DNA of 64,000 nucleotides from Actinacidiphila alni (GTDB taxonomy: Bacteria > Actinomycetota > Actinomycetes > Streptomycetales > Streptomycetaceae), in the NCBI RefSeq assembly GCF_900112845.1, contig NZ_FONG01000005.1:186001-250000 (forward strand), in the 5' to 3' direction. The translations under genes and the position numbers were made by a program. This document shows, in pieces, positions 30,698 through 40,953 of this stretch. A model generated the notes under the pieces. That model was given only the letters and a program-made list of their open reading frames with translations. It was not told the origin of the DNA and made no database searches. Every line of letters begins with the position of its first letter. The first letter of the stretch is position 1.

Positions 30698-32182
30698 TTA
30701 CGGCGTCGCCGTGGACTTCGCGGCGGCGTCGCGGCCGCGCTGGATGATGCGCTGGAAGGCGTAGTCGGAGGCGTCGTTGGCCGCCTGGCGGGCGGTCTTG
30801 TCGGCCTTCGTGAGGGTCTTGCCGTTCTTGAAGCCGGCGATGGTGAAGTAGGCGTAGCGGCCGACCGCGTTGGACGTCATCTGGCAGGAGACGCCGCGGC
30901 AGAAGTCCTTGACGCCGCCGCCGTAGAGCGGGGCCAGGTAGTGGGCGGTCTTCTGCACCTTCACCGCGTGCGCCGCGTCGTCGAAGACGGCGACGCCGAC
31001 CGTGACGGCGACACCGCCGCGGGTGAAGGTCGCGCGGACCAGCTGCTTGCAGCCGTCGGCCTTGAGCGCTGTCGCGAGGTCGCTGCGGGCGCCGGTGTCG
31101 CACTGGTCGGTCATCGCGGTGGTGACCCGGTCGTACTGTGCGGTTTTGGCCTTGAGGATCAGGGACGGGAAGAAGGCCGTCGGATTGATCGGCGCGGTGT
31201 CCTTGGCCGCCGTGGAGATGAAGTCCAGCGGATTGGGCGGCGGCGGGGGAGCGACCGAGGAGAACGTCGGGGTGGGCGGCAGTGGCGACGGTGTGCCGGT
31301 GGCCGAGGCCGACGAGCTCGGCCCGGCGATCGACTTGTCGTCGTCGGAGCCGCCGGACTTCACGACGGCCGCGGCGACCGCGCCCGCGATCACCACGACG
31401 GCCAGGATGCCGCCGCCGAGCAGCATCAGCTTGCGGCGGCGGGCGCCGCGCGCGGTCTGCTCGTCGGCGAGCGCGTTCCAGTCGGGGGTGCCGGCCGAGG
31501 TCTCCGGGCCCTGCCCGGCGCCGGGCGGACGCCCGCCCGCCCGGCTCGCGCTGTGCGCGCCGCCGGCCTGCTGGCGCGGCCGGCGGGGGAAGGGCTGGCG
31601 GTGGGTGCCCATGCCGGGCGCGCCTTGGGGCGCGTCGTCCCGGCCGGGGGCCGCGGGGGCGGTGGGGCCGGCGGCGGGGCTCGCGGTGGCTGCGGGTGCC
31701 GTACCGGGGCCCGCGGGCGCGGCCTGCCCGGCCGGGGCTTGTCCGGGGGCTTGTCCGGTTGGGGCCTGCGGACTTTGGGGAGCGGCGCCCCCCGGCGGCA
31801 GCGACGGGTGCGGTTGCGGCGCGGGCCGCTCCGGGACGCCGGGCCGGATCTGGTACGCGCCCTGCTCGCCCTGCGCCGGCGGAGACCAGGCCGGGCCCGC
31901 GGACGGCGCCTGCGGCGCGCTGCCTCCGGAGCCGACGTCGGAGCCGGCGTCCTGGCGGAACGGGCGCCGCGGGTCGTCCGCCGTCGCGGGCGACGGCATC
32001 GCGCCCGGCGCCGCGTCGTACGGCGACTGCTGCCGCGGAGGCTGTGGCGGCTGCGCGGCGGCGTGGCGCGGCTGCGAACGGGACGGGATGACACGTCCCT
32101 CAAGGACCTCGCGCTCGCCCTCGGGGGCGCTCGTGGGGGGTTCCTGTGGAGGCTGCGGCTGCTGCCCGGGCCCATCAGTCAT
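30698..32182 (-). CDS. Pro-rich single-pass membrane protein
   Basis: The protein has 494 residues and is of unknown function. The first half is Pro/Gln/Ala/Gly-rich and probably cytosolic and disordered. RRRKLMLLGGGILAVVVIAG marks one membrane segment near residues 240-265, followed by a Ser/Pro linker and an extracellular domain of about 190 residues with four Cys (including FCRGVSCQM). Such proteins are common in streptomycetes. TATGAT ends seven bases before the chosen ATG, so a leaderless mRNA is likely. Two further ATGs lie 9 and 12 bases upstream. Confidence 0.75.
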   Translation of the reverse strand: MTDGPGQQPQPPQEPPTSAPEGEREVLEGRVIPSRSQPRHAAAQPPQPPRQQSPYDAAPGAMPSPATADDPRRPFRQDAGSDVGSGGSAPQAPSAGPAWSPPAQGEQGAYQIRPGVPERPAPQPHPSLPPGGAAPQSPQAPTGQAPGQAPAGQAAPAGPGTAPAATASPAAGPTAPAAPGRDDAPQGAPGMGTHRQPFPRRPRQQAGGAHSASRAGGRPPGAGQGPETSAGTPDWNALADEQTARGARRRKLMLLGGGILAVVVIAGAVAAAVVKSGGSDDDKSIAGPSSSASATGTPSPLPPTPTFSSVAPPPPPNPLDFISTAAKDTAPINPTAFFPSLILKAKTAQYDRVTTAMTDQCDTGARSDLATALKADGCKQLVRATFTRGGVAVTVGVAVFDDAAHAVKVQKTAHYLAPLYGGGVKDFCRGVSCQMTSNAVGRYAYFTIAGFKNGKTLTKADKTARQAANDASDYAFQRIIQRGRDAAAKSTATP

Positions 32183-32361
32183 GCCGCGCATCATATTGCC
32201 GGTCCGGCCCCGTACATATTCCGATCATCGGGCCACCGGGCCGGGCCGGGCCCGCACCAGGTCAGACCGGATCCGGGCCCCGGCCGGGCGCGGTGGTCCG
32301 GATGCCGGACCGCGGGAAAACAGGTTGGGGCGGATCGCCCCGCACAGGGAGAATCCAGGTC

Positions 32362-33984
32362 ATGGGACATGTGGAAGCGGCGCACCTCGAGTACTACCTG
32401 CCGGACGGGCGGGCGCTGCTCGGCGACGTCTCGTTCCGGGTCGGCGACGGCGCGGTCGTCGCCCTGGTCGGCGCCAACGGCGCGGGCAAGACGACGCTGC
32501 TGCGGCTGATCTCCGGCGAGATCGCCCCGCACGGCGGCACCGTCACGGTCAGCGGCGGCCTCGGCGTGATGCGCCAGTTCGTCGGCAGCGTCCGCGACGA
32601 CCGGACCGTACGCGACCTGCTGGTATCGGTGGCGCACCCGCGGATCCAGGCCGCCGCCAAGGCGGTCGACGCGGCCGAGCTGGCGATCATGGCGCAGGAC
32701 GACGAGCCCGCGCAGATGGCGTACGCGCACGCGCTCGCCGAATGGGCCGAGGCCCGCGGCTACGAGGCCGAGACCCTGTGGGACATGTGCACGACGGCCG
32801 CGCTCGGTGTGCCGTACGAGCGGGCGCAGTGGCGCGAGGTCAAGACGCTCTCCGGCGGCGAGCAGAAGAGGCTCGTACTGGAGGCGCTGCTGCGCGGCCC
32901 GGACGAGACGCTGCTGCTGGACGAGCCGGACAACTATCTGGACGTGCCCGGCAAGCGCTGGCTGGAGGAGCAGCTGGAGCAGACCCGCAAGACGGTGCTG
33001 TTCGTCAGCCACGACCGGGAGCTGCTGGCCCGCAGTGCGCAGAAGATCGTCGCCGTCGAGACCGGGCCGGCCGGCTCCACGGTGTGGGTGCACGGCGGCG
33101 GCTTCGGCACCTTCCACGAGGCCCGCAAGGAACGCTTCGCCCGCTTCGAGGAGCTGCGCCGGCGCTGGGACGAGGAGCACGCCAAGCTCAAGGCGATGGT
33201 GCTGCGGCTGCGCCAGCAGGCCGCCAACAGCCCCGACATGGCCTCCCGCTACCACGCGGCGCAGACCCGGCTGAAGCGGTTCGAGGTCGCCGGCGCCCCG
33301 CAGGAACCGCCGCGCGAGCAGGACATCAAGATGCGGCTCAAGGGCGGCCGTACCGGCGTACGCGCCGTGACCTGCGAGAAACTGGAACTGACCGGCCTGA
33401 TGAAGCCGTTCGACCTGGAGGTCTTCTACGGCGAGCGGGTCGCGGTCCTCGGCTCCAACGGCTCCGGCAAGTCGCACTTCCTGCGGCTGCTGGCGGGCGA
33501 CACGGGCGTGGCGCACACCGGCACGTACAAGCTCGGCGCCCGGGTGGTGCCCGGGCACTTCGCGCAGACGCACGCGCACCCCGAACTGCTCGGCCGCACC
33601 CTGGTGGACATCCTGTGGACCGAGCACGCCCGCGACCGGGGCCGCGCCATGTCGGTGCTGCGCCGCTACGAACTGGAGCGGCAGGGCGACCAGCCCTTCG
33701 ACAAGCTGTCCGGCGGCCAGCAGGCCCGCTTCCAGATCCTGCTGATGGAACTGGCGGGCACGACCGCGCTGCTGCTCGACGAACCGACCGACAACCTGGA
33801 CCTGGAGAGCGCCGAGGCCCTCCAGGAGGGCCTGGAGTCGTACGACGGGACGGTGCTCGCCGTCACCCACGACCGCTGGTTCGCCCGCACCTTCGACCGC
33901 TATCTGGTCTTCGGCAGCGACGGTCTGGTCCGGGAGACGTCCGAGCCGGTGTGGGACGAGCGGCGGGTGGAGCGCGAACGCTGA
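32362..33984 (+). CDS. ABC-F type ATPase
   Basis: The protein has 540 residues with two ATP-binding domains and no membrane segment. Domain 1 has GANGAGKTTLLRL, LSGGEQKRLVLE and LLLDEPDNYLD; domain 2 has GSNGSGKSHFLRL, LSGGQQARFQI and LLLDEPTDNLDL. A charged linker (about 250-310) joins them. Both catalytic Glu and switch His residues (VSHDREL, VTHDRWF) are present. ABC-F proteins act on ribosomes, in translation factor or antibiotic protection roles; this one lies next to rplM. A specific resistance role cannot be inferred. Confidence 0.9.
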   Translation: MGHVEAAHLEYYLPDGRALLGDVSFRVGDGAVVALVGANGAGKTTLLRLISGEIAPHGGTVTVSGGLGVMRQFVGSVRDDRTVRDLLVSVAHPRIQAAAKAVDAAELAIMAQDDEPAQMAYAHALAEWAEARGYEAETLWDMCTTAALGVPYERAQWREVKTLSGGEQKRLVLEALLRGPDETLLLDEPDNYLDVPGKRWLEEQLEQTRKTVLFVSHDRELLARSAQKIVAVETGPAGSTVWVHGGGFGTFHEARKERFARFEELRRRWDEEHAKLKAMVLRLRQQAANSPDMASRYHAAQTRLKRFEVAGAPQEPPREQDIKMRLKGGRTGVRAVTCEKLELTGLMKPFDLEVFYGERVAVLGSNGSGKSHFLRLLAGDTGVAHTGTYKLGARVVPGHFAQTHAHPELLGRTLVDILWTEHARDRGRAMSVLRRYELERQGDQPFDKLSGGQQARFQILLMELAGTTALLLDEPTDNLDLESAEALQEGLESYDGTVLAVTHDRWFARTFDRYLVFGSDGLVRETSEPVWDERRVERER

Positions 33985-34026
33985 CCGGCGGGGCAGGGCG
34001 GGCCCGGGGTCGGGACCGACGGCGTT

Positions 34027-34056
34027 TTGACCCGTACGGGGGCGCCCGGGTATTCT
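34027..34056 (+). promoter_or_regulatory. Candidate promoter of rplM-rpsI
   Basis: TTGACC (34027-34032) and TATTCT (34051-34056) are separated by 18 bases, one of the best matches to a housekeeping promoter in the window. Transcription would start near 34063, giving a leader of about 205 bases. Confidence 0.72.
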
Positions 34057-34127
34057 TCGATGTCGTTATGCGTATTGGCTTGCTCCATCTCACGTGAGGG
34101 GCCCTTACGCCGGTCCACCGGGCCGAT

Positions 34128-34178
34128 GACCAGCGGCAGGCAGACGGGTTGCGTCCCCGGGTGCCGCCAGGGCTGGTC
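34128..34178 (+). promoter_or_regulatory. Possible structured leader of rplM
   Basis: GACCAGC (34128-34134) pairs with GCTGGTC (34172-34178) and closes a GC-rich internal region (GGCAGGC... GTGCCGCC). It lies in the 205-base leader of rplM and could be a binding site for an autoregulating ribosomal protein. This is inference from pairing only. Confidence 0.35.
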
Positions 34179-34268
34179 TGATCGTCCGGGTGGCCTTGTA
34201 CAAGGACCCGTCTCCCGGCCCTCCCACGGGCCCGCGGAGACACCATCACTGAAGAAGCGAAGGCGACC

Positions 34269-34712
34269 GTGCGTACGTTCAGCCCCAAGCCCGGCGATGT
34301 CACCCGCCAGTGGCACGTAATCGACGCGCAGGACGTGGTCCTGGGCCGTCTGGCGACCCAGGCCGCGACCCTCCTGCGGGGCAAGCACAAGCCCATCTAC
34401 GCCCCGCACGTCGACACCGGCGATTTCGTCATCATCATCAACGCCGACAAGGTGCACCTGTCGGGCAACAAGAAGACCCAGAAGATGGCCTACCGCCACT
34501 CCGGGTACCCGGGCGGTCTGCGCTCCGTGCGCTACGACGAGCTGCTCGCCAAGAGCCCGGAGAAGGCTGTCGAGAAGGCCATCAAGGGCATGCTCCCGAA
34601 GAACTCCCTGGGCCGTCAGATGCTCGGCAAGCTGAAGGTCTACGCGGGCGACCAGCACCCGCACGGCGCTCAGCAGCCGGTGCCGTTCGAGATCACCCAG
34701 GTCGCGCAGTAG
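34269..34712 (+). CDS. rplM: 50S ribosomal protein L13
   Basis: L13 (147 residues) is an early 50S assembly protein. It shows [40 protein letters not shown] and [20 protein letters not shown]. The GTG start follows GAAGCGAAGGCGACC. It forms a two-gene operon with rpsI, 40 bases downstream. Confidence 0.98.
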   Translation: MRTFSPKPGDVTRQWHVIDAQDVVLGRLATQAATLLRGKHKPIYAPHVDTGDFVIIINADKVHLSGNKKTQKMAYRHSGYPGGLRSVRYDELLAKSPEKAVEKAIKGMLPKNSLGRQMLGKLKVYAGDQHPHGAQQPVPFEITQVAQ

Positions 34713-34752
34713 TCCCGGCCACCAGCTACCAGAAAGAAATCTGAGGAGAATC

Positions 34753-35268
34753 GTGGCTGAGACCACTGCCGAGACCCCCGTCGAGGGCGAAGAGACCTTC
34801 GACGAGATCACGACCTTCGAGTCCGAGACCCCCGAGTCGGAGTACACCTCCGAGTCGCTCGCCTCGCGCTTCGGCGACCCGCAGCCGGCCGCCGGCACCG
34901 GCCGCCGCAAGCAGTCCATCGCCCGCGTCCGGATCGTTCCGGGCACCGGGAAGTGGAAGATCAACGGCCGCACCCTCGAGGGCTACTTCCCGAACAAGGT
35001 GCACCAGCAGGAAGTCAACGAGCCCTTCAAGGTGCTCGAACTGGACAACCGGTACGACGTCGTGGCCCGCATCAGCGGCGGCGGCATCTCCGGCCAGGCC
35101 GGTGCGCTGCGCCTGGGCGTCGCCCGCGCGCTCAACGAGGCGGACGTGGACAACAACCGCGGCCCGCTGAAGAAGGCCGGCTTCCTGACCCGTGACGACC
35201 GCGCGGTCGAGCGGAAGAAGGCCGGTCTGAAGAAGGCCCGCAAGGCGCCGCAGTTCAGCAAGCGCTAA
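34753..35268 (+). CDS. rpsI: 30S ribosomal protein S9
   Basis: S9 (171 residues) has a C-terminal tail that reaches the P-site tRNA; it ends KAPQFSKR with the conserved final Arg. The core begins [20 protein letters not shown]. Before it is an acidic extension of about 48 residues (rich in Glu and Thr) typical of streptomycetes. GAGGAGAATC precedes the GTG. A long hairpin follows. Confidence 0.98.
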   Translation: MAETTAETPVEGEETFDEITTFESETPESEYTSESLASRFGDPQPAAGTGRRKQSIARVRIVPGTGKWKINGRTLEGYFPNKVHQQEVNEPFKVLELDNRYDVVARISGGGISGQAGALRLGVARALNEADVDNNRGPLKKAGFLTRDDRAVERKKAGLKKARKAPQFSKR

Positions 35269-35309
35269 AACGCCCTACGGCGCGGGAACCAATGCCGCGC
35301 CGGGCGCAT

Positions 35310-35349
35310 CGAACGCCTCGGAGACACTCTTGTGCCTCCGAGGCGTTCG
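35310..35349. terminator. Terminator after rpsI
   Basis: An 18-position stem (35310-35327 with 35332-35349) has one A-C mismatch and the loop TCTT. There is no T-run after it. It begins 42 bases past the rpsI stop. Confidence 0.8.
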
Positions 35350-35519
35350 CATTACTGGGAATCGGCGCAAATGTCTGTTGATATGACACTGGGCGCCGGG
35401 CACTGAGCCGCACCACCACCCTCGCCCGGCCGCACCACCGCGCCATCGCGCGACCCCACGGTCTCGCGCACCGCACCATCGCGCACCCGCACGACCGCAC
35501 GGATCATCGGAGGAAAACA

Positions 35520-36878
35520 GTGGGACGACTCTTCGGCACCGACGGGGTGCGGGGTATGGCGAACGCCGACCTCACCGCCGAGCTGGCTCTGGGCCTTTCG
35601 GTCGCGGCGGCGCACGTGCTCGGCGAAGCCGGCACCTTCGCCGGACACCGGCCGGTGGCGGTCGTCGGACGCGATCCGCGGGCCTCGGGCGAATTCCTGG
35701 AGGCCGCCGTCGTGGCGGGCCTCGCCAGCGCGGGCGTGGACGTCCTGCGGGTCGGTGTGCTGCCCACCCCGGCGGTGGCGTATCTCACCGGCGCGCTGGG
35801 TGCCGACCTCGGCGTGATGCTGTCCGCCAGCCACAACGCGATGCCGGACAACGGGATCAAGATCCTGGCCCGCGGCGGCCACAAGCTCGACGACGAGCTG
35901 GAGGAGCGGATCGAGGAGGTCTACGCCGAGCACCGCACCGGCGCCCCCTGGCAGCGCCCCACCGGCGGCGGCGTCGGGCGGGTCCGCGACTACGACGAGG
36001 GCTTCGACCAGTACGTCGCCCACCTCATCGGCGTCCTGCCCAACCGGCTCGACGGCCTGAAGATCGTGCTGGACGAGGCGCACGGCGCCGCCTCCCACGT
36101 CTCGCCCGAGGCGTTCTCCCGGGCCGGCGCCGAAGTGATCACCATCGGCGCCCAGCCCGACGGCCTCAACATCAACGACGGCTGCGGCTCCACCCACCTC
36201 GGCCTGCTCAAGGCCGCCGTCGTCGAGCACGGCGCCGACCTCGGCATCGCGCACGACGGCGACGCCGACCGCTGCCTGGCCGTGGACGCGGCCGGCGAGG
36301 AGGTCGACGGCGACCAGATCCTGGCGATCCTCGCCCTCGCCCTGCGCGAGCGCGGCGCGCTGCGGCAGAACACCGTCGTCGGCACCGTGATGTCCAACCT
36401 CGGCTTCAAGCTGGCGATGGAACGCGAAGGCATCGAGCTGGTGCAGACCGCGGTCGGCGACCGCTATGTGTTGGAGTCGATGAAGGAGCGCGGCTACGCG
36501 CTCGGCGGCGAGCAGTCAGGACACGTCATCGTCCTCGACCACGCCACCACCGGAGACGGCACCCTCACCGGCCTGCTGCTGGCCGCCCGCGTCGCCGCCA
36601 CCGGCCGCTCGCTGGCCGACCTCGCCGGCGTGATGCGGCGGCTGCCGCAGGTCCTCGTCAACGTCCCCGACGTCGACAAGAGCCGCGTCGCCACCACCCC
36701 GGAACTGCTGGCCGCCGTCGCCGACGCCGAGACCGAACTCGGCACCACCGGCCGCGTCCTGCTCCGCCCCTCCGGCACCGAGCCACTGGTGCGCGTCATG
36801 GTCGAGGCCGCCGACATCGACCACGCCCGCGCGGTCGCGAGCCGGCTGGCCGACGTGGTCAAGTCCACTTTGGGCTGA
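35520..36878 (+). CDS. glmM: Phosphoglucosamine mutase
   Basis: The enzyme (452 residues) converts glucosamine-6-phosphate to glucosamine-1-phosphate, the step toward UDP-GlcNAc for peptidoglycan. Active-site Ser104 lies in [13 protein letters not shown], metal binding in [13 protein letters not shown], the sugar loop in [10 protein letters not shown] and the phosphate loop in [24 protein letters not shown] precedes the GTG. It has its own promoter region after the rpsI terminator, as in other actinobacteria. Confidence 0.97.
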   Translation: MGRLFGTDGVRGMANADLTAELALGLSVAAAHVLGEAGTFAGHRPVAVVGRDPRASGEFLEAAVVAGLASAGVDVLRVGVLPTPAVAYLTGALGADLGVMLSASHNAMPDNGIKILARGGHKLDDELEERIEEVYAEHRTGAPWQRPTGGGVGRVRDYDEGFDQYVAHLIGVLPNRLDGLKIVLDEAHGAASHVSPEAFSRAGAEVITIGAQPDGLNINDGCGSTHLGLLKAAVVEHGADLGIAHDGDADRCLAVDAAGEEVDGDQILAILALALRERGALRQNTVVGTVMSNLGFKLAMEREGIELVQTAVGDRYVLESMKERGYALGGEQSGHVIVLDHATTGDGTLTGLLLAARVAATGRSLADLAGVMRRLPQVLVNVPDVDKSRVATTPELLAAVADAETELGTTGRVLLRPSGTEPLVRVMVEAADIDHARAVASRLADVVKSTLG

Positions 36879-36941
36879 GCCTCCTGACACGGCGCCGGTT
36901 CCCGGTCAAGGGGCCGACGCCGTACGGGCGGTGACGTCGCG

Positions 36942-37877
36942 TCAGATCGAGACCGTCCGCCGCTGCTTCGCCCAGAGCCACTTCTGGGCGAGCAGCGTCA
37001 GCGTGCCCGCCACCGCGATCCCCGCCAGGTTGACCACCAGCTGCACCGTGGAGCCCCACGCCTCGCCCCAGTCCGCGTAGCTGATCGCCAGCGCCGCGTT
37101 GGCCGCCGCCGGCACCGTCGTCACCGAGATCGCCACCCCGACCAGCGCACCGGACTTGGACGAGGTCAGCGACAGGATCCCCGCGATCCCGGCCAGGAAC
37201 GCCACCACGAACGAGTCCCAGCTCGGCTGCCAGATGAACTGCGTCGCCGGATGCGGCGCGTCGAACCGCCCCTGCGTGAACAGCCCGAACACGCTCATCA
37301 GCGCGCTGAACCCGCCGGTCAGCAGCATCGCCACCGGGAAACCGATCAGCAGCGCCACCGACGACCGCGCCACCAGGCCGCGCCGCCGCCGTACCAGCCC
37401 CGTACAGATCCCCGCCAGCGGACCGAACTCCGGGCCGACCACCATCGCCCCCACGATCAGGATCGAGCTGTCCAGCATCACGCCGTACGCGGCGAGCATC
37501 GTGGCCACCGTCAGGAACGCCAGATAGGTGATGGTGAGCGTCGACTCCTCGTGGGTCTCCTCGACCAGCGACTCCCACAGCACCGCGTCCGCGCCCTCGC
37601 CCGGCGCGTCGTCCTCCGCCTTGTCGGCGCTGGTCGACAGCGTCAGATCGATGTTCTCCACCGCGATCGAACCGGCGTCCGCCACGCCCAGCCCCCGCAG
37701 CCCCGTCAGCAGCCCGTCCGCCGCCTCCCGTGCCACGTCACAGGTCACCACGTCGCCGAGCGGGTCGTACGCGGCGCCGCGCAGCACCGTCAGATGCGTG
37801 GCGCCCACGGTCGAGCAGACCAGCCGGGTGACCTCCTCGGTGCGGTCGGCCGGCACGATCATCCGCAGGTGCAGCAC
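36942..37877 (-). CDS. DUF389 membrane protein
   Basis: The protein has 311 residues. An N-terminal soluble domain (1-110, beginning MLHLRMIVPADRTEEV) precedes about six hydrophobic segments. The DUF389 signature is visible in GVMLDSSILIVGAMVVGPEF and in SVALLIGFPVAMLLTGG. The family's function is unknown. It lies convergent to glmM and 43 bases downstream of coaA on the same strand, so it may be cotranscribed with coaA. Confidence 0.85.
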   Translation of the reverse strand: MLHLRMIVPADRTEEVTRLVCSTVGATHLTVLRGAAYDPLGDVVTCDVAREAADGLLTGLRGLGVADAGSIAVENIDLTLSTSADKAEDDAPGEGADAVLWESLVEETHEESTLTITYLAFLTVATMLAAYGVMLDSSILIVGAMVVGPEFGPLAGICTGLVRRRRGLVARSSVALLIGFPVAMLLTGGFSALMSVFGLFTQGRFDAPHPATQFIWQPSWDSFVVAFLAGIAGILSLTSSKSGALVGVAISVTTVPAAANAALAISYADWGEAWGSTVQLVVNLAGIAVAGTLTLLAQKWLWAKQRRTVSI

Positions 37878-37919
37878 GGGGTGGCTCCCGTCGTCGGGGT
37901 CGGGCGACCCCGGGCGGGG

Positions 37920-38897
37920 TCACAGCTTGCGCAGTGACAGCCGCTGGACCTTGTGGCGCGGGCCCTTGCGGAGGACCAGGGTGGCGCGGCTGCGTGTCGG
38001 CAGCACATTCTGCTGCAAATTGGGGCGGTTGACGGTGCGCCACATCAGGCGGGCGTAGTCGAGGGCCTCCTCCTCGGAGACCTGGGTGTACTTGCGGAAG
38101 TACGAGTGCGGGTCCTGGAACGCGGTCTCGCGCAGCTTCCTGAACCGCCCGAGGTACCACTGCTCGATGTCCTCGGTCCGGGCGTCCACGTACACGCTGA
38201 AGTCGAAGTGGTCGGCCAGGCCGATCCGGGTGCGGCCGTCCTTGCCGGGCAGCGCCGGCTGGAGGACGTTCAGGCCCTCCACGATCAGGATGTCCGGGCG
38301 GCGCACCGTCAGCGTCTCGCCGGGCACGATGTCGTAGATCAGGTGCGAGTAGACCGGCGCGGTCACCTCGTCGCGGCCCGCCTTCACGTCCGCCACGAAA
38401 CGGGTCAGCGCCCGCCGGTCGTACGACTCCGGGAAGCCCTTGCGGGACATCAGGCCGCGGCGGTGCAGCTCCGCGTTGGGATACAGGAAGCCGTCGGTGG
38501 TGACCAGCTCCACCCGCGGGTGCTCGGGCCACCGGGCCAGCAGTGCCTGGAGCAGCCGGGCCGTCGTGGACTTGCCGACCGCCACACTGCCCGCCACCCC
38601 GATCACGAACGGCGTCCCCGGCTGCGCGCCGTGCCCCCCGCCCGCGTCGCCGAGGAAGGTGTTCAGCGCGCCGCGCAGCCCGCTGTGCGCGCCCACGTAC
38701 AGATTCAGCAGCCGGGACAGCGGCAGATAGACGTCCACCACCTCGTCCAGGTCGATGACGTCGCCGAGGCCGCGCAGCCGCTCCACTTCCCCGGCGGTCA
38801 GGGGCAGCGGGGTGCGCTCGCGCAGCGCGCTCCACTCCTCCCGGGTCAGATCGACGTACGGGCTCGCCGTGGCGGGAGCGGTGGGGGTGGTCGGCAC
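37920..38897 (-). CDS. coaA: Pantothenate kinase, type I
   Basis: The enzyme (325 residues) phosphorylates pantothenate, the first committed step of coenzyme A synthesis. The P loop [11 protein letters not shown] spans residues 100-110. [36 protein letters not shown] and [11 protein letters not shown] are typical. The GTG start has GGAGGG directly adjacent, which is close for a ribosome site. It is divergent from acpS, which uses CoA, a sensible functional pairing. Confidence 0.95.
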   Translation of the reverse strand: MPTTPTAPATASPYVDLTREEWSALRERTPLPLTAGEVERLRGLGDVIDLDEVVDVYLPLSRLLNLYVGAHSGLRGALNTFLGDAGGGHGAQPGTPFVIGVAGSVAVGKSTTARLLQALLARWPEHPRVELVTTDGFLYPNAELHRRGLMSRKGFPESYDRRALTRFVADVKAGRDEVTAPVYSHLIYDIVPGETLTVRRPDILIVEGLNVLQPALPGKDGRTRIGLADHFDFSVYVDARTEDIEQWYLGRFRKLRETAFQDPHSYFRKYTQVSEEEALDYARLMWRTVNRPNLQQNVLPTRSRATLVLRKGPRHKVQRLSLRKL

Positions 38898-39031
38898 CCC
38901 TCCATTGTCCCGGCAGGGCGTACGGGCGGCGCGGGCGGGGCGGCCGTACGCCCGGTCCGCACCGCCGTACGCCCTAAGCTGACGGCCATGAACGCAGCGA
39001 CGCGCGCCGCCGGCCGACGAGGCGGCGACCG

Positions 39032-39400
39032 GTGATCGTCGGGGTCGGCATCGACGTCGCCGCCATCGACCGGTTCGCCGCCGCCCTGGACCGCACCCCC
39101 GGCATGGCCGACCGGCTCTTCCTCCCCGCCGAACTGCTGCTGCCCACCGGCGAACGCCGCGGCATCGCCTCGCTGGCCGCCCGCTTCGCCGCCAAGGAAG
39201 CCCTCGCCAAGGCGCTCGGTGCCCCCGGCGACCTGCACTGGCTCGACGCCGAGGTCATCGCCGAACCCTCCGGACAGCCCCGGCTGGTGGTCAGCGGCAC
39301 CGTCGCGGCCCGCGCCGCGGCCCTCGGCGTCCGCTCCTGGCACGTCTCGCTCAGCCACGACGCGGGCGTGGCGTCGGCCGTCGTGATCGCCGAGGGGTAG
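39032..39400 (+). CDS. acpS: Holo-[acyl-carrier-protein] synthase
   Basis: The enzyme (122 residues) moves the 4'-phosphopantetheine arm from CoA to acyl carrier protein. [16 protein letters not shown] holds the Mg-binding Asp, and [16 protein letters not shown] the conserved Glu. [19 protein letters not shown] closes the fold. The GTG start overlaps the stop of a possible 15-codon upstream frame (GTGA). It sits 84 bases before nnr. Confidence 0.94.
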   Translation: MIVGVGIDVAAIDRFAAALDRTPGMADRLFLPAELLLPTGERRGIASLAARFAAKEALAKALGAPGDLHWLDAEVIAEPSGQPRLVVSGTVAARAAALGVRSWHVSLSHDAGVASAVVIAEG

Positions 39401-39484
39401 GGCAGGCTTGGAGTACGGGCAGCACGGCGCCACCCACACACCGGGCGTCCGCCCCGCCCACGACCCGGCCGGAGGACACATCCC

Positions 39485-40930
39485 ATGAGGTACGCGCACG
39501 CAGTGGAGACCGTACGGGCCGCCGAGGGCGAACTGATGGCCCGGCTGCCCGAAGGCGCGCTCATGCAGCGCGCCGCGGCCGGACTCGCCGCCGCCTGCCG
39601 CGACCTGCTCGGCCGCACCTACGGGGCGCGCGTCGTCGTCCTGGCCGGCAGCGGCGACAACGGCGGCGACGCGCTCTACGCCGGCGCCCGGCTCGCCGGG
39701 CGCGGCGCCGCCGTCACCGCCGTCCTGCTCGCCCCCGAACGCGCCCACCGCGGCGGCCTCGCCGCGCTGCTCGCCGCCGGGGGACGCGTCGCCGACGAGG
39801 ACCGGGCCGCGGCGCTCATCGGCCGCGCCGACCTCGTGCTCGACGGGATCGTCGGCATCGGCGGCAAGGGCGGGCTGCGGCCCGCCGCCGTACCGCTCGC
39901 CGAGGCCGCCCGGGAGTCCCGGGCCGCCGTCGTCGCCGTCGACCTGCCCAGCGGCGTCGACGCCGACACCGGGGAAGTCCTCGGCGACGCCGTGCACGCC
40001 GACGCCACCGTCACCTTCGGCACCTACAAGCCCGGGCTCCTCGTCGACCCCGCCGCCACCCTCGCCGGGGCGCCCCGGCTCATCGACATCGGCCTCGGCC
40101 CGTACCTCGCCGACCCCCAGCTCGAAGCGCTCCAGAACGCCGATGTCGCCGCGCTGCTGCCGCGCCCGGAAGGATCGAGCGACAAGTACCGGCGGGGCGT
40201 CGTCGGGATCGCCGCCGGGTCCGAGCGCTACCCCGGCGCCGCCGTCCTCGCCGTCTCCGGCGCCCTGCGCGGCGGGGCAGGCGCCGTCCGCTACGCCGGG
40301 CCCGGCGGTGACGCCGTCCTCGCCCGGCACCCCGAAGTCCTCGTCTCCGCCGGGGCGCCGGCCGGCGCCGGGCGCGTCCAGGCGTGGGTCGTCGGGCCCG
40401 GCCTCGGTGACTCCGCCGACGCGCGGCGGGCCGTCGCGGACGTCCTCGCCTCCTCGGTGCCGGTGCTTGTCGATGCGGACGGGCTCCGGCTGTTGTCGCC
40501 CGAGGCCGTACGGGGCCGGTCGGCCCCGACCCTGCTCACCCCGCACGCCGGGGAGGCCGCCGCTCTTCTCGGGCGGTCCCGGGAGGAGGTCGAGGCGCGG
40601 CGCCTCGACGCCGTGCGCGGCCTTGCCGCGCGCTACGGTGCCACCGTCCTTCTCAAGGGGGCCACCACCCTCGTGGCCGAGCCCTCGTCCCGGGCGGCGG
40701 TCCGGGTCAACCCCACGGGGACGCCGTGGCTGGCCACGGCCGGCTCCGGTGACGTCCTCTCCGGGGTCACCGGGTCCCTCCTTGCGGCCGGCCTCTCCCC
40801 GCTCGACGCCGCGTCCTGCGGTGCCTATCTTCACGGGCTCGCGGCTCGTCTCGCCTCCCGCGGGGCGCCCCTCTCCGCCCTGGACGTCGCCGACGCCCTC
40901 CCCACCGCGTGGGGCTCCCTCTCCTCCTAG
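39485..40930 (+). CDS. nnr: Bifunctional NAD(P)H-hydrate epimerase / ADP-dependent dehydratase
   Basis: The protein (481 residues) repairs damaged NAD(P)H hydrates. The N-terminal YjeF_N (epimerase) domain spans about 1-215 with VLAGSGDNGGDALYAGARLA and DLPSGVDADTGEV. The C-terminal dehydratase domain has GLRLLSPEAV, LTPHAGEAAALLG and ATAGSGDVLSGVTGSLLAAG (ADP-binding, catalytic Asp). GGAGGACAC precedes the ATG. A large palindrome follows. Confidence 0.95.
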   Translation: MRYAHAVETVRAAEGELMARLPEGALMQRAAAGLAAACRDLLGRTYGARVVVLAGSGDNGGDALYAGARLAGRGAAVTAVLLAPERAHRGGLAALLAAGGRVADEDRAAALIGRADLVLDGIVGIGGKGGLRPAAVPLAEAARESRAAVVAVDLPSGVDADTGEVLGDAVHADATVTFGTYKPGLLVDPAATLAGAPRLIDIGLGPYLADPQLEALQNADVAALLPRPEGSSDKYRRGVVGIAAGSERYPGAAVLAVSGALRGGAGAVRYAGPGGDAVLARHPEVLVSAGAPAGAGRVQAWVVGPGLGDSADARRAVADVLASSVPVLVDADGLRLLSPEAVRGRSAPTLLTPHAGEAAALLGRSREEVEARRLDAVRGLAARYGATVLLKGATTLVAEPSSRAAVRVNPTGTPWLATAGSGDVLSGVTGSLLAAGLSPLDAASCGAYLHGLAARLASRGAPLSALDVADALPTAWGSLSS

Positions 40931-40953
40931 CCCTGGCGGCGCCGGGCCTTGTC

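Noticed and set aside
31002-34097. A 1031-codon plus-strand frame across the Pro-rich protein and ABC-F gene
   Set aside because: It is low-complexity Arg/Ala/Gly-rich and conflicts with two well-supported genes.
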